A DNA stretch of 64,000 nucleotides from Martelella mediterranea DSM 17316 (lineage in GTDB: Bacteria; Pseudomonadota; Alphaproteobacteria; Rhizobiales; Rhizobiaceae): the NCBI RefSeq assembly GCF_002043005.1, contig NZ_CP020330.1, forward strand, positions 3,118,001 to 3,182,000, read 5' to 3'. The notes below the pieces were generated by a model that made no database searches, was not told the DNA's origin, and saw nothing but the letters and a program-made list of their open reading frames with translations. Position numbers and translations under genes: made by a program. The stretch's first letter is position 1, and each line of letters begins with the position of its first letter. Of this stretch, positions 17,229 through 27,255 are shown piece by piece.

Positions 17229-18249
17229 CGATATGGTTCTGGAAGGCGCGGTGCATCCGGCGGCCAATCCCAATCTGTTCGGTCATGAGGAAGCGGAGGC
17301 CTATCTCGCGACGGCCTATCGTTCCGGCAAGGGGCATCACGCGATCCTGCTGGAAGGCGGCGAGGGCATCGGCAAGGCGACGCTCGCCTTCCGGTTTGCC
17401 AACCACGTCCTGCATTTTCCCGAGCCGCATAGCGCGCCCGATCACATCATCGCTCCAGATCATGCAGCGCCGCTGACGCGCCAGATCATTGCCGGCGCCT
17501 CCCATGATCTGCTCCATCTGGAACGCCCGGTCGATGTGAAGACCGGCAAGCGGAGGACGGCCATAACCGTCGACGAGGTCCGCAGGGCCGGGCACTTCCT
17601 GTCGCAGACCTCGGGCACCGGCAACTGGCGGATCGTCATCGTCGATGCCGCCGACGACCTCAACCGCTCGGCTGCCAACGCCATCCTGAAAATTCTCGAG
17701 GAACCGCCGAAACATGCGATGTTCCTGCTGATCTCGCATACGCCGGGCCGGCTGTTGCCGACGATCCGCTCGCGTTGCCTGCCGCTGCGCCTTCGGCCGC
17801 TGGAGCCCAATGACCTCCTGAAGGCACTCGGGTCTCTCGGCGTCGATCCCGCCGGCGAGGACGCGGCGCGGCTTGCGGCGCTTGCCAATGGCAGCGTTTC
17901 GGAAGCGCTGAAGCTGGTCAATTACGGCGGCGGCGAGATCATCGACGCCTATCATGAAACGCTCGCCGGCTCGGACGCCGAGGCGAGGGCGCTGATGCAC
18001 CGGCTCGCCGATACCCTTGCCAAGCGCGACAACGAGACGGTCTTCGCCTTCCTGCTCGCCCATGTCGAGGAGGATGTTCGCAGCCGCGCGCGTGAAGCGG
18101 CGATGGGCGGTGAGATTGCACGGGCCGAGCGGCTGTCAGCACTCTCCTTAGAACTCGGCAATGACGTGGCGACGGCCGATGCCTACAATCTCGACCGCAA
18201 GCAGCTCGTGCTCGACCTGCTCACCCGGATCCGCGCCGCCGTCAATTGA
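17221..18249 (+). CDS. holB: DNA polymerase III delta' subunit
   Basis: Clamp-loader subunit of 342 residues that helps load the beta sliding clamp. Seen: N-terminal AAA+ domain with a P-loop variant [11 protein letters not shown], a [30 protein letters not shown]alker B region with the sensor-like segment after it (broken here: [22 protein letters not shown]), and SRC (IRSRCLPL). The Zn-binding cysteines seen in some delta'/gamma proteins are reduced here. The ATG at 17221 has GGAGGA upstream and lies inside the end of tmk. Confidence 0.93.
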   Translation: MADDMVLEGAVHPAANPNLFGHEEAEAYLATAYRSGKGHHAILLEGGEGIGKATLAFRFANHVLHFPEPHSAPDHIIAPDHAAPLTRQIIAGASHDLLHLERPVDVKTGKRRTAITVDEVRRAGHFLSQTSGTGNWRIVIVDAADDLNRSAANAILKILEEPPKHAMFLLISHTPGRLLPTIRSRCLPLRLRPLEPNDLLKALGSLGVDPAGEDAARLAALANGSVSEALKLVNYGGGEIIDAYHETLAGSDAEARALMHRLADTLAKRDNETVFAFLLAHVEEDVRSRAREAAMGGEIARAERLSALSLELGNDVATADAYNLDRKQLVLDLLTRIRAAVN

Positions 18250-18375
18250 ACGACGCGCGCCGGTCGGTTTGACTTGATGCATTGCGGCACTGGCGTTAAG
18301 ACCGGCGAAACGATCGAGGCCGGCGCCGCTTTTTTTGGCGGCCGGCAGCAGCAGTCAAGCGGACGGGTTTCGGAC

Positions 18376-19923
18376 ATGAGCGACAAGGCCAATAATTTCT
18401 ACATCACGACGCCGATCTTCTATCCGAACGGCACGCCCCATATCGGCCACGCCTATACAATGATCGCGACCGATGTGCTGGCCCGCTTTGCCCGGCTCGA
18501 CGGCAGGAATGTGCGGTTTCTCTCCGGCACGGACGAGCACGGCCAGAAGATGCAGCAGACCGCCGAGAAGGAGGGGATCGCGCCGATCGAGCTTGCAACC
18601 CGCAATTCGGCGGTGTTCCGCGACCTTCTGGCGCGGCTGAACTGCTCCAATGACGATTACATCCGTACGACCGAGGAGCGCCATCGCGTTGCCGTCCAGG
18701 CGCTGTGGAAGCGCATGGAGGAAAACGGCGATATCTATCTCGGCAAGTATGGCGGCTGGTATTCCGTGCGGCAGGAGGCCTATTTCGACGAGAGCGAGAC
18801 AACGCTGGGCGAGGATGGCGTGCGTCGCGAGCCGCTGGGCTCGCCGGTGGAATGGGTCGAGGAGGAGAGCTATTTCTTCAAGCTTTCCGCCTATGGCGAC
18901 AAGTTGCTCGAATATTACGAGGCGCACCCGGATTTCATCGGTCCCAATGAGCGCCGCAATGAGGTCGTCTCCTTCGTCAAATCCGGGCTGAAGGACCTGT
19001 CGATCTCGCGCACCACCTTCGACTGGGGCATTCCCGTGCCGGGCAACCCCGATCACGTCATGTATGTCTGGGTCGATGCGCTGACCAACTATATCACCGC
19101 GCTCGGCTTTCCGGATGAAGCCAATGCGCTCTGGGATTTCTGGCCCGGCATTCACATCATCGGCAAGGACATCATCCGCTTCCATGCCGTCTACTGGCCG
19201 GCCTTCCTGATGTCCGCCGGTGTGGCGCTGCCGAAACGGGTCTATGCCCATGGCTTCCTGCTCAACAAGGGCGAGAAGATGTCGAAATCGGTCGGCAATG
19301 TCGTCGATCCGTTCAATCTGGTGGAGCATTTCGGGCTCGATCCGATCCGCTATTTCTTCCTGCGCGAGGTCTCCTTCGGCCAGGACGGCAGCTATAGCGA
19401 CGAGGGAATTGGAACGCGCATCAATTCCGATCTGGCCAACGGGATCGGCAATCTCGCCAGCCGCTCGCTGTCGATGATCGTCAAGAATTGCGACGGCCAG
19501 GTGCCGGAATGCGGGCCGCTGACCGACGATGACAAAGCCATGCTCGAAACCGCCGATGGCGTGATCGCGACTGTGCGCGCCGATATGGACAAGCTTGCGA
19601 TCCACCGCGCGCTCGCCGCGATCATCGGCGTGGTCTCCGATGCCGACCGCTATTTCGCGGGCCAGGAGCCCTGGGCGCTGAAGAAGACCGATCCCGAACG
19701 CATGGCGACCGTGCTTTACGTCACGGCCGAAGTCGTGCGTCAGGTCGCGATCCTGCTGCAGCCGGCCATGCCGGAATCGGCGGCGAAATTGCTCGATCTG
19801 GTCGCCGTGCCGGAAACCGAACGCACATTCGCGCATTTGGGTGAGGCGGGTCGTCTGAAACCGGGCACGCCGCTGGAAAAGCCCGCGCCGGTTTTCCCGC
19901 GCTATGTCGCGCCAGAGGAATAG
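18376..19923 (+). CDS. metG: Methionyl-tRNA synthetase
   Basis: Charges tRNA-Met with methionine. Seen in 515 residues: a class I HIGH-type motif in [12 protein letters not shown], the KMSKS loop ([10 protein letters not shown]), [12 protein letters not shown], and an anticodon-binding helical domain at the C terminus. The length is that of the short alphaproteobacterial form without the C-terminal tRNA-binding/dimer domain. The ATG at 18376 is chosen because homology starts at once ([13 protein letters not shown]); a longer frame from 18274 is poor coding sequence. It follows holB by 126 bases. Confidence 0.95.
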   Translation: MSDKANNFYITTPIFYPNGTPHIGHAYTMIATDVLARFARLDGRNVRFLSGTDEHGQKMQQTAEKEGIAPIELATRNSAVFRDLLARLNCSNDDYIRTTEERHRVAVQALWKRMEENGDIYLGKYGGWYSVRQEAYFDESETTLGEDGVRREPLGSPVEWVEEESYFFKLSAYGDKLLEYYEAHPDFIGPNERRNEVVSFVKSGLKDLSISRTTFDWGIPVPGNPDHVMYVWVDALTNYITALGFPDEANALWDFWPGIHIIGKDIIRFHAVYWPAFLMSAGVALPKRVYAHGFLLNKGEKMSKSVGNVVDPFNLVEHFGLDPIRYFFLREVSFGQDGSYSDEGIGTRINSDLANGIGNLASRSLSMIVKNCDGQVPECGPLTDDDKAMLETADGVIATVRADMDKLAIHRALAAIIGVVSDADRYFAGQEPWALKKTDPERMATVLYVTAEVVRQVAILLQPAMPESAAKLLDLVAVPETERTFAHLGEAGRLKPGTPLEKPAPVFPRYVAPEE

Positions 19924-19933
19924 AGAGACTTTC

Positions 19934-20713
19934 ATGCTGATCGATACCCATTGCCATCTGGACTTCCCGGATTTCGACGCCGAGCGCGACGAACTGGTCG
20001 CGCGCGCGAAGGGAGCGGGCGTTGCGCAGATGGTGACGATCTCAACGCGCGTGAAGAAGTTTCAGCAGATCATTGATATCGCTGAAAAATATGAGAATGT
20101 CTTCTGCTCCGTCGGCACCCATCCCGCCAATGCCGATGAGGAACTGGATATCACCGCGGAAGACCTGATCGCGCTCACCGCGCATCCGAAGGTGGTGGCG
20201 ATCGGGGAAGCCGGGCTCGACTATCACTATCAGCCGGAAAAGGCCGAGGCGCAGAAGACCGGGCTTCGCCGTCACATTGATGCGGCGCGGCGCACCGGGC
20301 TGCCGCTGGTGATCCACAGCCGCGATGCAGATGACGACATGGCCGCGATCCTGACCGAGGAGAGCGAGGCGGGCGCCTTTCCGTTCATCCTGCATTGCTT
20401 CTCGTCGGGCAGGGGGCTTGCCGAAACCGGCGTCGCGCTTGGCGGTTATGTCTCGTTTTCCGGCATTCTGACCTTCAAGAATTCGCAGCAAATCCGGGAC
20501 ATCGCGGCCGATATCCCCATGGACCGGCTGCTGGTGGAAACCGATGCGCCGTATCTGGCGCCGACGCCCTTTCGCGGCAAGCGCAACGAGCCTTCCTATG
20601 TGGTCAACACCGCCCGGGTTCTCGCCGAGGTCAAGGGCGTCAGCGAGGACGAGATCGCGGCGATCACCACCGAAAACGCGTTTCGCTGCTTTTCCAAGAT
20701 GACGCGGGTGTGA
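19934..20713 (+). CDS. TatD family metal-dependent hydrolase
   Basis: Metal-dependent DNase/hydrolase of 259 residues. Seen: metal ligands in MLIDTHCHLDF at the N terminus, GEAGLDYHY, VIHSRDADDD, LHCFSSG, and LLVETDAPYLAP near the C terminus, all typical of TatD/YcfH. It begins 10 bases after metG and ends 3 bases before the MBL gene, so it lies in one operon. Family members act as 3'-5' exonucleases or D-aminoacyl-tRNA-related hydrolases in different organisms; the physiological substrate here is open. Confidence 0.92.
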   Translation: MLIDTHCHLDFPDFDAERDELVARAKGAGVAQMVTISTRVKKFQQIIDIAEKYENVFCSVGTHPANADEELDITAEDLIALTAHPKVVAIGEAGLDYHYQPEKAEAQKTGLRRHIDAARRTGLPLVIHSRDADDDMAAILTEESEAGAFPFILHCFSSGRGLAETGVALGGYVSFSGILTFKNSQQIRDIAADIPMDRLLVETDAPYLAPTPFRGKRNEPSYVVNTARVLAEVKGVSEDEIAAITTENAFRCFSKMTRV

Positions 20714-20716
20714 CCC

Positions 20717-21532
20717 TTGGGGTATCGGCGACGTTTTACCATACTCGGCTGCTCGTCCTCGCCCGGCGTGCCCCGGATCACCGGGGACTGGGGCGCGTGC
20801 GATCCGCAAAATCCAAAGAACCGACGCACCCGCGCCTCGCTGATGGTGGAACAGATCGGGCCGGATGGCGGTGTGACCACTGTGGTGATCGATACCGGTC
20901 CGGATTTCCGCGAGCAGATGATTCGCTCAGGCGTCACACGCATCGACGCGGTGCTCTTCACCCATGCCCATGCCGATCATCTGCACGGTATCGATGATAT
21001 TCGCGGCTTTTTCCATGCGCAGCGCCGCCGCATCCCGGTCTATGCGGAGCCGGTGACGATGGGGCGGATCCTCGACGGCTTCTCCTATTGCCTGCGAGTC
21101 CCCGAGGGCAGCAACTACCCGGCGATCGCCGAGCCGAACCTGATCGAGGATCTCGATTCGCCGGTGCGAATCGAGGGGCCGGGCGGGGCCATCGAATTTC
21201 AGGCCTTCCCCCAGCAGCATGGCGATATCGTTTCGCTCGGTTTCCGGATCGGCGATGTCGCCTACTGCACCGATGTCAGCGATTTTCCGCCCGAGGCGGT
21301 CGCGAAGCTTCAGGACCTGGACCTGATCATCATTGATGCACTGCAATATCACTGCCACCCGAGCCATCTGTCGCTGTCGCAGGCGCTCGGCTGGATCGAG
21401 AGCTTTGGCGCCCGCCGCGCGGTGCTCACTCACATGCACACGCCGCTCGACTACGACACGGTGATGGCTGAAACGCCGGGCCACGTGGAGCCCGGCTATG
21501 ACGGTCTGACGATCGAATTTGATTCGATTTAG
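20717..21532 (+). CDS. PhnP-like metallo-beta-lactamase fold hydrolase
   Basis: MBL-fold phosphodiesterase of 271 residues. Seen: FTILGCSSSPGVPRI start, metal ligands in FTHAHADHLHGIDD, HGD (QQHGDIVS), YCTDVSDFP and LTHMHTPLDY. The start must be the TTG at 20717, because the in-frame TatD stop lies four codons' space upstream and no other start precedes the conserved strand. Family members include phosphoribosyl cyclic phosphate phosphodiesterase, but no phn genes are near, so that function is not claimed. It is the last gene of the tmk operon. Confidence 0.9.
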   Translation: MGYRRRFTILGCSSSPGVPRITGDWGACDPQNPKNRRTRASLMVEQIGPDGGVTTVVIDTGPDFREQMIRSGVTRIDAVLFTHAHADHLHGIDDIRGFFHAQRRRIPVYAEPVTMGRILDGFSYCLRVPEGSNYPAIAEPNLIEDLDSPVRIEGPGGAIEFQAFPQQHGDIVSLGFRIGDVAYCTDVSDFPPEAVAKLQDLDLIIIDALQYHCHPSHLSLSQALGWIESFGARRAVLTHMHTPLDYDTVMAETPGHVEPGYDGLTIEFDSI

Positions 21533-21535
21533 CAC

Positions 21536-21555
21536 CTGCCTGCCGCCGCAGGCAG
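21536..21555 (+). terminator. Hairpin after the tmk-holB-metG-tatD-MBL operon
   Basis: A perfect 8-bp stem CTGCCTGC/GCAGGCAG with a CGCC loop, starting four bases after the MBL stop. No U-run follows, so it may act as an mRNA end-protector or a Rho-linked end and not as a strong intrinsic terminator. Confidence 0.5.
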
Positions 21556-21847
21556 CGTCATCCAGCGTCGCAAACAGGCGCGGGGCGCGTTGGTGGCCGC
21601 GCTATCCTCGACACTGACTTTTCGCCGGTTCAACGGCCGAGCGCCGCCAGTTTAAAGGTTATGCATATTCATTATACCAAAGTCTTAACTGCGTGGTGCT
21701 TCGCTTGAGCTTCAAGGCAAAATCGACCGTTCATTCCGCGAGGACTGAAATTTGAGGTTGATTTGGCGCGCGTGAATTGCAGTATTGGGTACGGCCTGCC
21801 TAAAAATCGCGCATGAGAAAGCGATGGGCAAAACAGATGGGGACAAT

Positions 21848-22942
21848 ATGGCGAATAACCGTGGCGCATCGGTTAAGTACGAAAATGTTCAAAAAAGCTA
21901 TGATGGCGAAAGCCTGGTCGTCAAAAAGCTGAACCTCGATATTCCACCGGGCGAATTTCTGACGATGCTGGGACCCTCGGGGTCCGGCAAAACCACCTGC
22001 CTCATGATGCTCGCCGGCTTCGAGCCCGCGACCGGCGGCGAAATCTACCTCAACGAGCGACCGATCAACAACGTGCCGCCGCACAAGCGCGGCATCGGCA
22101 TGGTGTTTCAGAACTATGCGCTGTTTCCGCATATGACGGTCGCCGAGAACCTAGCCTTTCCGCTGCAGCTGCGAAAGATGAGCAAGTCCGAGCAGGAAGA
22201 GAAGGTCAAGCGCGCGCTCGACATGGTCCAGCTCGGCAAGTTCGGCAATCGCAGGCCGGGCCAGCTTTCCGGCGGCCAGCAGCAGCGCGTCGCCGTGGCC
22301 CGCGCGCTGGTGTTCGACCCCGAGCTGGTACTGATGGACGAGCCGCTCGGCGCGCTCGACAAGCAGCTGCGCGAGCAGATGCAGTATGAAATCAAGCACA
22401 TCCACGACAATCTCGGCGTCACCTTCGTCTACGTCACCCATGACCAGACCGAGGCGCTGACGATGTCGGACCGGGTCGCCGTGTTCAATGACGGCATCGT
22501 CCAGCAGCTTTCGGCGCCCGACGTGCTTTACGAGAGCCCGGGCAATTCCTTCGTCGCCCAGTTCATCGGCGAGAACAACACGCTGAACGGGATCGTGACC
22601 TCCATCGAGGGCAATGAATGCAGGGTGCGCGTCGAGGACGGCACCACGCTGTTCGCCGAAAAGGTGAATGTCGTAAGTGAAGGCGACCGCACCACGCTGT
22701 CGCTGCGGCCCGAAAGGGTGGAACTCATCGCCGCCGATACGGTCGAGAACAAGGTGACCGGCCGGGTCGAGGAGCTGATCTATCTCGGCGACCATATCCG
22801 CGTGCGCATGAATGTGTGCGGTAATGACGAATTCATCGTCAAGGTCAGGAATCGCGGCGAACGTTGGGATCTCGAGGTTGGCCAGACGCGTACGGTCGGC
22901 TTTGCCGCCCGCGACTGCAAGGCCCTCGATTACGCCGCCTGA
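21848..22942 (+). CDS. ABC transporter ATPase, PotA type
   Basis: ATP-binding subunit of a polyamine-type importer, 364 residues. Seen: Walker [11 protein letters not shown]-loop ([12 protein letters not shown]), signature [15 protein letters not shown], Walker [14 protein letters not shown]-loop [10 protein letters not shown], and a C-terminal TOBE-like regulatory domain (about 245-364). An ATG at 21848 fits the conserved start; another at 21824 has a GAGAAAG ribosome site and would add eight residues. Order ATPase, binding protein, two permeases is that of a Pot/Afu-like operon. Spermidine or putrescine is the most likely substrate class, not proven. Confidence 0.9.
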   Translation: MANNRGASVKYENVQKSYDGESLVVKKLNLDIPPGEFLTMLGPSGSGKTTCLMMLAGFEPATGGEIYLNERPINNVPPHKRGIGMVFQNYALFPHMTVAENLAFPLQLRKMSKSEQEEKVKRALDMVQLGKFGNRRPGQLSGGQQQRVAVARALVFDPELVLMDEPLGALDKQLREQMQYEIKHIHDNLGVTFVYVTHDQTEALTMSDRVAVFNDGIVQQLSAPDVLYESPGNSFVAQFIGENNTLNGIVTSIEGNECRVRVEDGTTLFAEKVNVVSEGDRTTLSLRPERVELIAADTVENKVTGRVEELIYLGDHIRVRMNVCGNDEFIVKVRNRGERWDLEVGQTRTVGFAARDCKALDYAA

Positions 22943-22959
22943 CCTGCGGTGAAACGTGG

Positions 22960-22977
22960 CGGCCGCCTAGGCGGCCG
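22960..22977 (+). terminator. Intercistronic palindrome between ATPase and binding protein genes
   Basis: A perfect palindrome CGGCCGCC-TA-GGCGGCCG, 18 bases after the ATPase stop and 45 before the binding-protein ATG. It is likely a processing or attenuation hairpin that sets different mRNA levels along the operon. Confidence 0.45.
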
Positions 22978-23021
22978 TTCAGATAAACGTAACCAGTGAA
23001 ATCTGCAAAAGGGGAACTGAC

Positions 23022-24122
23022 ATGAAACTCCGTACTATCATCCTGGCCTCCGCCGCCACCGTGGCGATGGGCAATGCGGCCTTGGCCGAGGACCTGACGA
23101 TCGTTTCCTGGGGCGGCGCCTATTCGGCCTCGCAGGACAACGCCTATCACCAGCCGTTCATGGCCGAAAATCCCGATGTCACGATCATCAACGACGAATC
23201 CTCGAACGAGGCCGTCGCCAAGCTGCGCGCCATGTCCGAAACCGGCAATGTCACCTGGGACATCGTCGATGTCGAAGGTCCGGACAGCCAGCGTCTCTGC
23301 GACGAGGGCCTGGCCATGGAGATCGACCTCAACGAGTGGACCAAGGCAGCACCCGACGGCACGCCGGCCGTGGAAGATTTCGGCGATGCCGTGATCAATG
23401 ACTGCTTCATTCCGCAGATCGTGTTCTCGACCACGTTCGGCTATCGCAGCGATGTCGCCGCATGGAACGGCAAGGAGCCGACCGAGCTCTGCGATATCTT
23501 CGACACCGAAACCTTCCCCGGCAAGCGCGCGCTTGAAAAGCGTCCGAAGAAGAACCTGGAATGGGCGCTGATCTGCGACGGCGTCGCCAAGGAAGACCTC
23601 TACGACGTGTTGTCGACGCCCGAAGGCGTGGACCGGGCGCTTGCCAAGCTCGACACCATCAAGGACGACATCATCTGGTGGTCGGCCGGCGCCGAAACGC
23701 CGCAGCTTCTCGCCGATGGCGAAATCGTCATGGGCTCGACCTATAACGGCCGTCTGTTCAGCGTGATCGCCGAGCAGGACCAGCCGGTGAAGATGCTGTG
23801 GGACTGGCAGGTGTTCGACTATGACGGTTGGGTCATTCCCGCCGGCCTGCCGGACGACAAGCTGGCCCTGGTGAAGGAATATATCATGTTCGCCACCGAC
23901 ACCCAGCGCCTTGCCGACCAGGCTAAGTACATCTCCTACGGTCCGGCTCGCGCGTCGTCGCAGCCGCTCGTCGGCGACCATGCCGAGCTCGGCATTCCGA
24001 TGGCGCCGCATATGCCGACCAACCCGGCCAACATGGGCAACTACCTGGTCAACAACATCCTGTGGTGGGCCGACAACCAGGACGACGTGGAGCAGAAGTT
24101 CCAGGCCTGGCTGGCACAGTAA
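23022..24122 (+). CDS. ABC transporter periplasmic binding protein, PotD/PotF type
   Basis: Substrate-binding protein of 366 residues. Seen: a signal peptide (MKLRTIILASAATVAMGNA, cleavage near ALAE-D), then the family's LTIVSWGGAYSASQ start, YRSDVAAW, IIWWSAGAETPQLLADGEI and MGSTYNGRLF, which form the ligand cleft in spermidine/putrescine-type proteins. It is flanked by two strong hairpins (22960-22977 and 24134-24154), consistent with this gene's mRNA being more abundant and stable than that of its transporter partners. Ligand not determined. Confidence 0.9.
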   Translation: MKLRTIILASAATVAMGNAALAEDLTIVSWGGAYSASQDNAYHQPFMAENPDVTIINDESSNEAVAKLRAMSETGNVTWDIVDVEGPDSQRLCDEGLAMEIDLNEWTKAAPDGTPAVEDFGDAVINDCFIPQIVFSTTFGYRSDVAAWNGKEPTELCDIFDTETFPGKRALEKRPKKNLEWALICDGVAKEDLYDVLSTPEGVDRALAKLDTIKDDIIWWSAGAETPQLLADGEIVMGSTYNGRLFSVIAEQDQPVKMLWDWQVFDYDGWVIPAGLPDDKLALVKEYIMFATDTQRLADQAKYISYGPARASSQPLVGDHAELGIPMAPHMPTNPANMGNYLVNNILWWADNQDDVEQKFQAWLAQ

Positions 24123-24133
24123 GCTTGAGAATG

Positions 24134-24154
24134 CGTCCGGGACCCCCGGACGCG
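24134..24154 (+). terminator. Intercistronic hairpin after the binding protein gene
   Basis: A perfect 9-bp stem GCGTCCGGG/CCCGGACGC with loop ACC, 11 bases after the binding-protein stop. No U-run follows. It is the common position of an mRNA 3'-stabilising hairpin in binding-protein-dependent importer operons. Confidence 0.5.
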
Positions 24155-24275
24155 CTCCCGCTCATGAAAACTCTGTCCCGGCATGCCGGGGCAGGGAGCC
24201 GATTGCGCAAATCGGCGATCCGGCCCTTTTGCGCAATCCGCTTCAGACCGAATAAAAACAGGGGAACCGACCGGC

Positions 24276-25532
24276 GTGGCTGAGCAACAAATTCTGACCG
24301 GCGAAGGAAAGCCGCTCAAACAGGCATTGAGGAAGGCGTTGAGGCGCGAGAAGATGCGCTCTCTTCTGCTGATAGCGCCTCTGCTTGCCTTCGTTCTCGT
24401 CGCCTTCATCGCGCCGATCGGCGACATGCTGTTCCGCTCGGTGGAAAACAACATCGTCGCCGACACCCTGCCGAAAACCACCGCGGCGCTTCGCGACTGG
24501 GACCCCGCCGAGGGCCAATTGCCGGACGAGGCTGCCTATGAGGCGCTCTATGACGATCTGACTGTCGCGGTAGAAAAGAAGATCCACACCCGTCTCGGCT
24601 CACGCCTCAATTACGAGCAGGCCGGCATGTCGAGCCTGTTCCGCAAGGCCGGCCGCACGGTGCGCAACATTGAGCCCGGTTCGCCGGACATCAAGGCACA
24701 GCTGATCGAATCCGACAAGGACTGGGGCGATCTCGACACGTGGGCCATTCTGAAAATGTATTCGCCGGCCTATACGCCGGGCTATTTCCTGAATGCCGTC
24801 GATGCCGAGATGGGGCCGGATGGCATCGGCATGAAGCCGGAAAACGAGCGCATCTATCTGTTCCTGTTCGGCCGCACGCTGATGCTGTCGATCATCATCA
24901 CCTGCTCCTGCCTCGTGCTCGGCTATCCGATTTCCTATCTCTTGTCGCATCTGCCGCTCAGCCGCGCCAATCTTCTCATGGTGCTGGTGCTGCTGCCGTT
25001 CTGGACCTCGCTTCTGGTGCGCACCTCGGCCTGGAAGGTGCTGTTGCAGCAGCAGGGCGTCATCAATGATCTGCTGGTGTGGAGCGGGATCGTCGACAAT
25101 GCCGGCCGGCTGGTGATGATCAATAACGCCACCGGCACGATCATCGCCATGACCCACATCCTGCTGCCGTTCATGATCCTGCCGCTCTACTCGGTGATGA
25201 AGACGATTTCGCCGACCTATGTGCGCGCCGCCCGCAGCCTTGGCGCCACGAGCTGGACGGCGTTCTGGCGGATCTATTTCCCGCAATCGGTACCCGGCAT
25301 CGGCGCCGGCGCGGTGCTCGTCTTCATCCTGTCGATCGGCTACTACATCACGCCCGAACTGGTCGGCGGCACCTCGGGGATATTCATCTCGAACCGGATC
25401 GCCTACCACATCTCCAGTTCGCTCAACTGGGGGCTCGCGGCGGCACTTGGCACGCTGCTTCTGGTGGTCGTGATGTTCATGTTCGTGCTCTACGACAAGA
25501 TCGTCGGCATCGACAATGTGAAGCTCGGATAG
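24276..25532 (+). CDS. ABC importer permease, PotB/PotH type
   Basis: Inner-membrane permease of 418 residues. Seen: one helix near the N terminus (about 28-50), a large periplasmic region of about 140 residues, then five helices with the permease EAA loop (TYVRAARSLGATSWTAFWRIYFP). The long periplasmic insert between helices 1 and 2 is larger than in classic PotB but is known in related permeases. The start is GTG at 24276, preceded by AGGGGA; it has no nearby ATG. Confidence 0.9.
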   Translation: MAEQQILTGEGKPLKQALRKALRREKMRSLLLIAPLLAFVLVAFIAPIGDMLFRSVENNIVADTLPKTTAALRDWDPAEGQLPDEAAYEALYDDLTVAVEKKIHTRLGSRLNYEQAGMSSLFRKAGRTVRNIEPGSPDIKAQLIESDKDWGDLDTWAILKMYSPAYTPGYFLNAVDAEMGPDGIGMKPENERIYLFLFGRTLMLSIIITCSCLVLGYPISYLLSHLPLSRANLLMVLVLLPFWTSLLVRTSAWKVLLQQQGVINDLLVWSGIVDNAGRLVMINNATGTIIAMTHILLPFMILPLYSVMKTISPTYVRAARSLGATSWTAFWRIYFPQSVPGIGAGAVLVFILSIGYYITPELVGGTSGIFISNRIAYHISSSLNWGLAAALGTLLLVVVMFMFVLYDKIVGIDNVKLG

Positions 25533-25542
25533 GAGAGGGACC

Positions 25543-26394
25543 ATGGCCATTCAGCCCTATGATTCGCCGCTCGAGAAGATCTGGCACTATGCCTTTCTGG
25601 TCATCTGCGGCCTGATCTTCTTCTTCCTGATCTTTCCGATCCTGGTGATCATTCCGCTCAGCTTCAACGCGGAGGATTTCTTCACCTTCACGCCGAAAAT
25701 GCTGGCGCTCGATCCCGAAGGCTACTCGTTCAAGCACTATCAGGATTTCTTCCATAATCCCGATTGGCAGCAGGCGCTGTGGAACTCCATCAGGATCGCG
25801 CCGGCGGCAACGCTGCTGGCCACCGGTTTCGGTACGCTGGCCGCGATCGGCCTTGCCAGAAGCCATGTGCCGTTTCGGGGCGCGATCATGGCGATCCTGA
25901 TTTCGCCGATGATCGTGCCGCTGATCATTTCGGCGGCTGGCATGTATTTCTTCTATTCGCGCATCGGCCTTCAGGGCACCTATTGGGGCGTGGTGCTGGC
26001 GCATGCGGTGCTCGGCACGCCGTTCGTGATCATCACCGTGACGGCAACGCTGGTCGGCTTCGACCGCTCGCTGGAACGCGCCGCGGCAAGTCTCGGCGCC
26101 AATCCGGTGACGACCTTCTTCAAGGTGCAGATGCCGCTGATCCTGCCGGGCGTGATCTCTGGTGCGCTGTTCGCCTTCATCACCTCGTTCGATGAGGTGG
26201 TAGTGGTGCTGTTCCTTGGCTCCGCCTCGCAGAAAACCCTGCCGTGGCAGATGTTCACCGGGTTGCGCGAGCAGATATCGCCGACCATCCTGGCGGTCGC
26301 CTCGATCCTCGTGGCGCTCTCCGTGGTCCTGCTGACCTTCCTCGAATTCATGCGGCGGCGCTCCGAACGCCAGCGCGGACTTTCTCCGGGCTGA
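25543..26394 (+). CDS. ABC importer permease, PotC/PotI type
   Basis: Second inner-membrane permease, 283 residues, six helices. Seen: the EAA loop (SLERAAASLGANPVTTFFKVQMP) and the MFTGLREQISPTI end segment typical of PotC/PotI. AGGAGAGG precedes the ATG, which lies ten bases after the other permease gene. It closes the importer operon. The next gene begins 63 bases later with its own candidate sigma-factor promoter, so the operon probably ends here. Confidence 0.92.
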   Translation: MAIQPYDSPLEKIWHYAFLVICGLIFFFLIFPILVIIPLSFNAEDFFTFTPKMLALDPEGYSFKHYQDFFHNPDWQQALWNSIRIAPAATLLATGFGTLAAIGLARSHVPFRGAIMAILISPMIVPLIISAAGMYFFYSRIGLQGTYWGVVLAHAVLGTPFVIITVTATLVGFDRSLERAAASLGANPVTTFFKVQMPLILPGVISGALFAFITSFDEVVVVLFLGSASQKTLPWQMFTGLREQISPTILAVASILVALSVVLLTFLEFMRRRSERQRGLSPG

Positions 26395-26397
26395 TCA

Positions 26398-26423
26398 AAT
26401 CCGGTCCTCGTCATCCTCCGTAG
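26398..26423 (+). promoter_or_regulatory. Candidate ECF-sigma promoter, AATCC-N16-CGTAG
   Basis: AATCC (26398-26402) and CGTAG (26419-26423) are 16 bases apart, 35 bases before the DUF1295 start. The same pattern and spacing occur twice in the sigma/FAD intergenic region (31161-31241). The -35 lies over and just after the stop of the permease gene. Strength and use are inferred only. Confidence 0.5.
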
Positions 26424-26457
26424 TAATGCACAAAGCACACTTACCGCGGAGATGACG

Positions 26458-27255
26458 ATGTCGATAACCCTTCTGATCCTGGTTCTGGCGGGCCTTTGTA
26501 TCGGCATGACCGGGGCCTGGGCGGTTCAGCGGATTACCCGCAACAGTGGCTGGATCGACGCGATCTGGTCGGTTCTGACCGGCCTTGCCGGTCTTTCGGT
26601 GATCGTATTTTCCGTTGACGGCAATCCGGCGCGCAAATGGCTCGCCGGCGTCGTGGTCGGCCTCTGGGCTGCGCGGCTGGCAACCCATATCGCCACCCGC
26701 AGCGCCGGCAAGAAGGACGACCCGCGCTATGCCGCGCTGATCGAGGAGTGGGGCTCGTCCGCAAGCTTCCGGCTCTGGTGGTTCCTGATGATCCAGGCTT
26801 TCGCGAGCTTCGTTCTGGCGCTTTCGATCTATGCGGCGATCCTCAACCCCGCGCCATTCCCCGGCATTCTCGATTTCGTTGGTCTGGCGATCGCGATTAT
26901 CGCGATTGCGGGCGAGGGCACGGCCGACTGGCAGCTTTCCAAGTTCAAGAAGGAAAAGCCGGAGGGCAAGAAGGTCTGCGATATCGGCTTGTGGGGCTAT
27001 TCGCGCCATCCGAACTATTTTTTCGAATGGCTGTGGTGGTGCGCTTGGCCATGCCTGGCGCTTTCCGGTTTTCAGGCGTTGTTCCCTTTCGCCGTCTCGC
27101 TGCTCGCGCCGATCATGATGTACTGGCTGCTCAATTACGTGTCGGGCATTCCCTATCTCGAGGAGCATATGGAATCCTCCCGTGGCGACGCCTTCCGCGC
27201 ATACAAGAAACGCGTCAGGGCTTTCTTCCCGATCCCGAAAAAGGCTGATGCATGA
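26458..27255 (+). CDS. DUF1295 (steroid 5-alpha-reductase-like) membrane protein
   Basis: Membrane protein of 265 residues. Seen: about six helices and the family's C-terminal motif GLWGYSRHPNYFFEWLWW, characteristic of DUF1295/isoprenylcysteine-methyltransferase-like folds. The ATG at 26458 has GGAG six bases upstream; an ATG at 26452 is too close to it. From memory, DUF1295 genes are frequent neighbours of CFA-synthase-like and DUF1365 genes under ChrR-sigma control, and here those genes converge on this locus. A role in membrane lipid reduction or modification is inferred. Confidence 0.85.
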   Translation: MSITLLILVLAGLCIGMTGAWAVQRITRNSGWIDAIWSVLTGLAGLSVIVFSVDGNPARKWLAGVVVGLWAARLATHIATRSAGKKDDPRYAALIEEWGSSASFRLWWFLMIQAFASFVLALSIYAAILNPAPFPGILDFVGLAIAIIAIAGEGTADWQLSKFKKEKPEGKKVCDIGLWGYSRHPNYFFEWLWWCAWPCLALSGFQALFPFAVSLLAPIMMYWLLNYVSGIPYLEEHMESSRGDAFRAYKKRVRAFFPIPKKADA

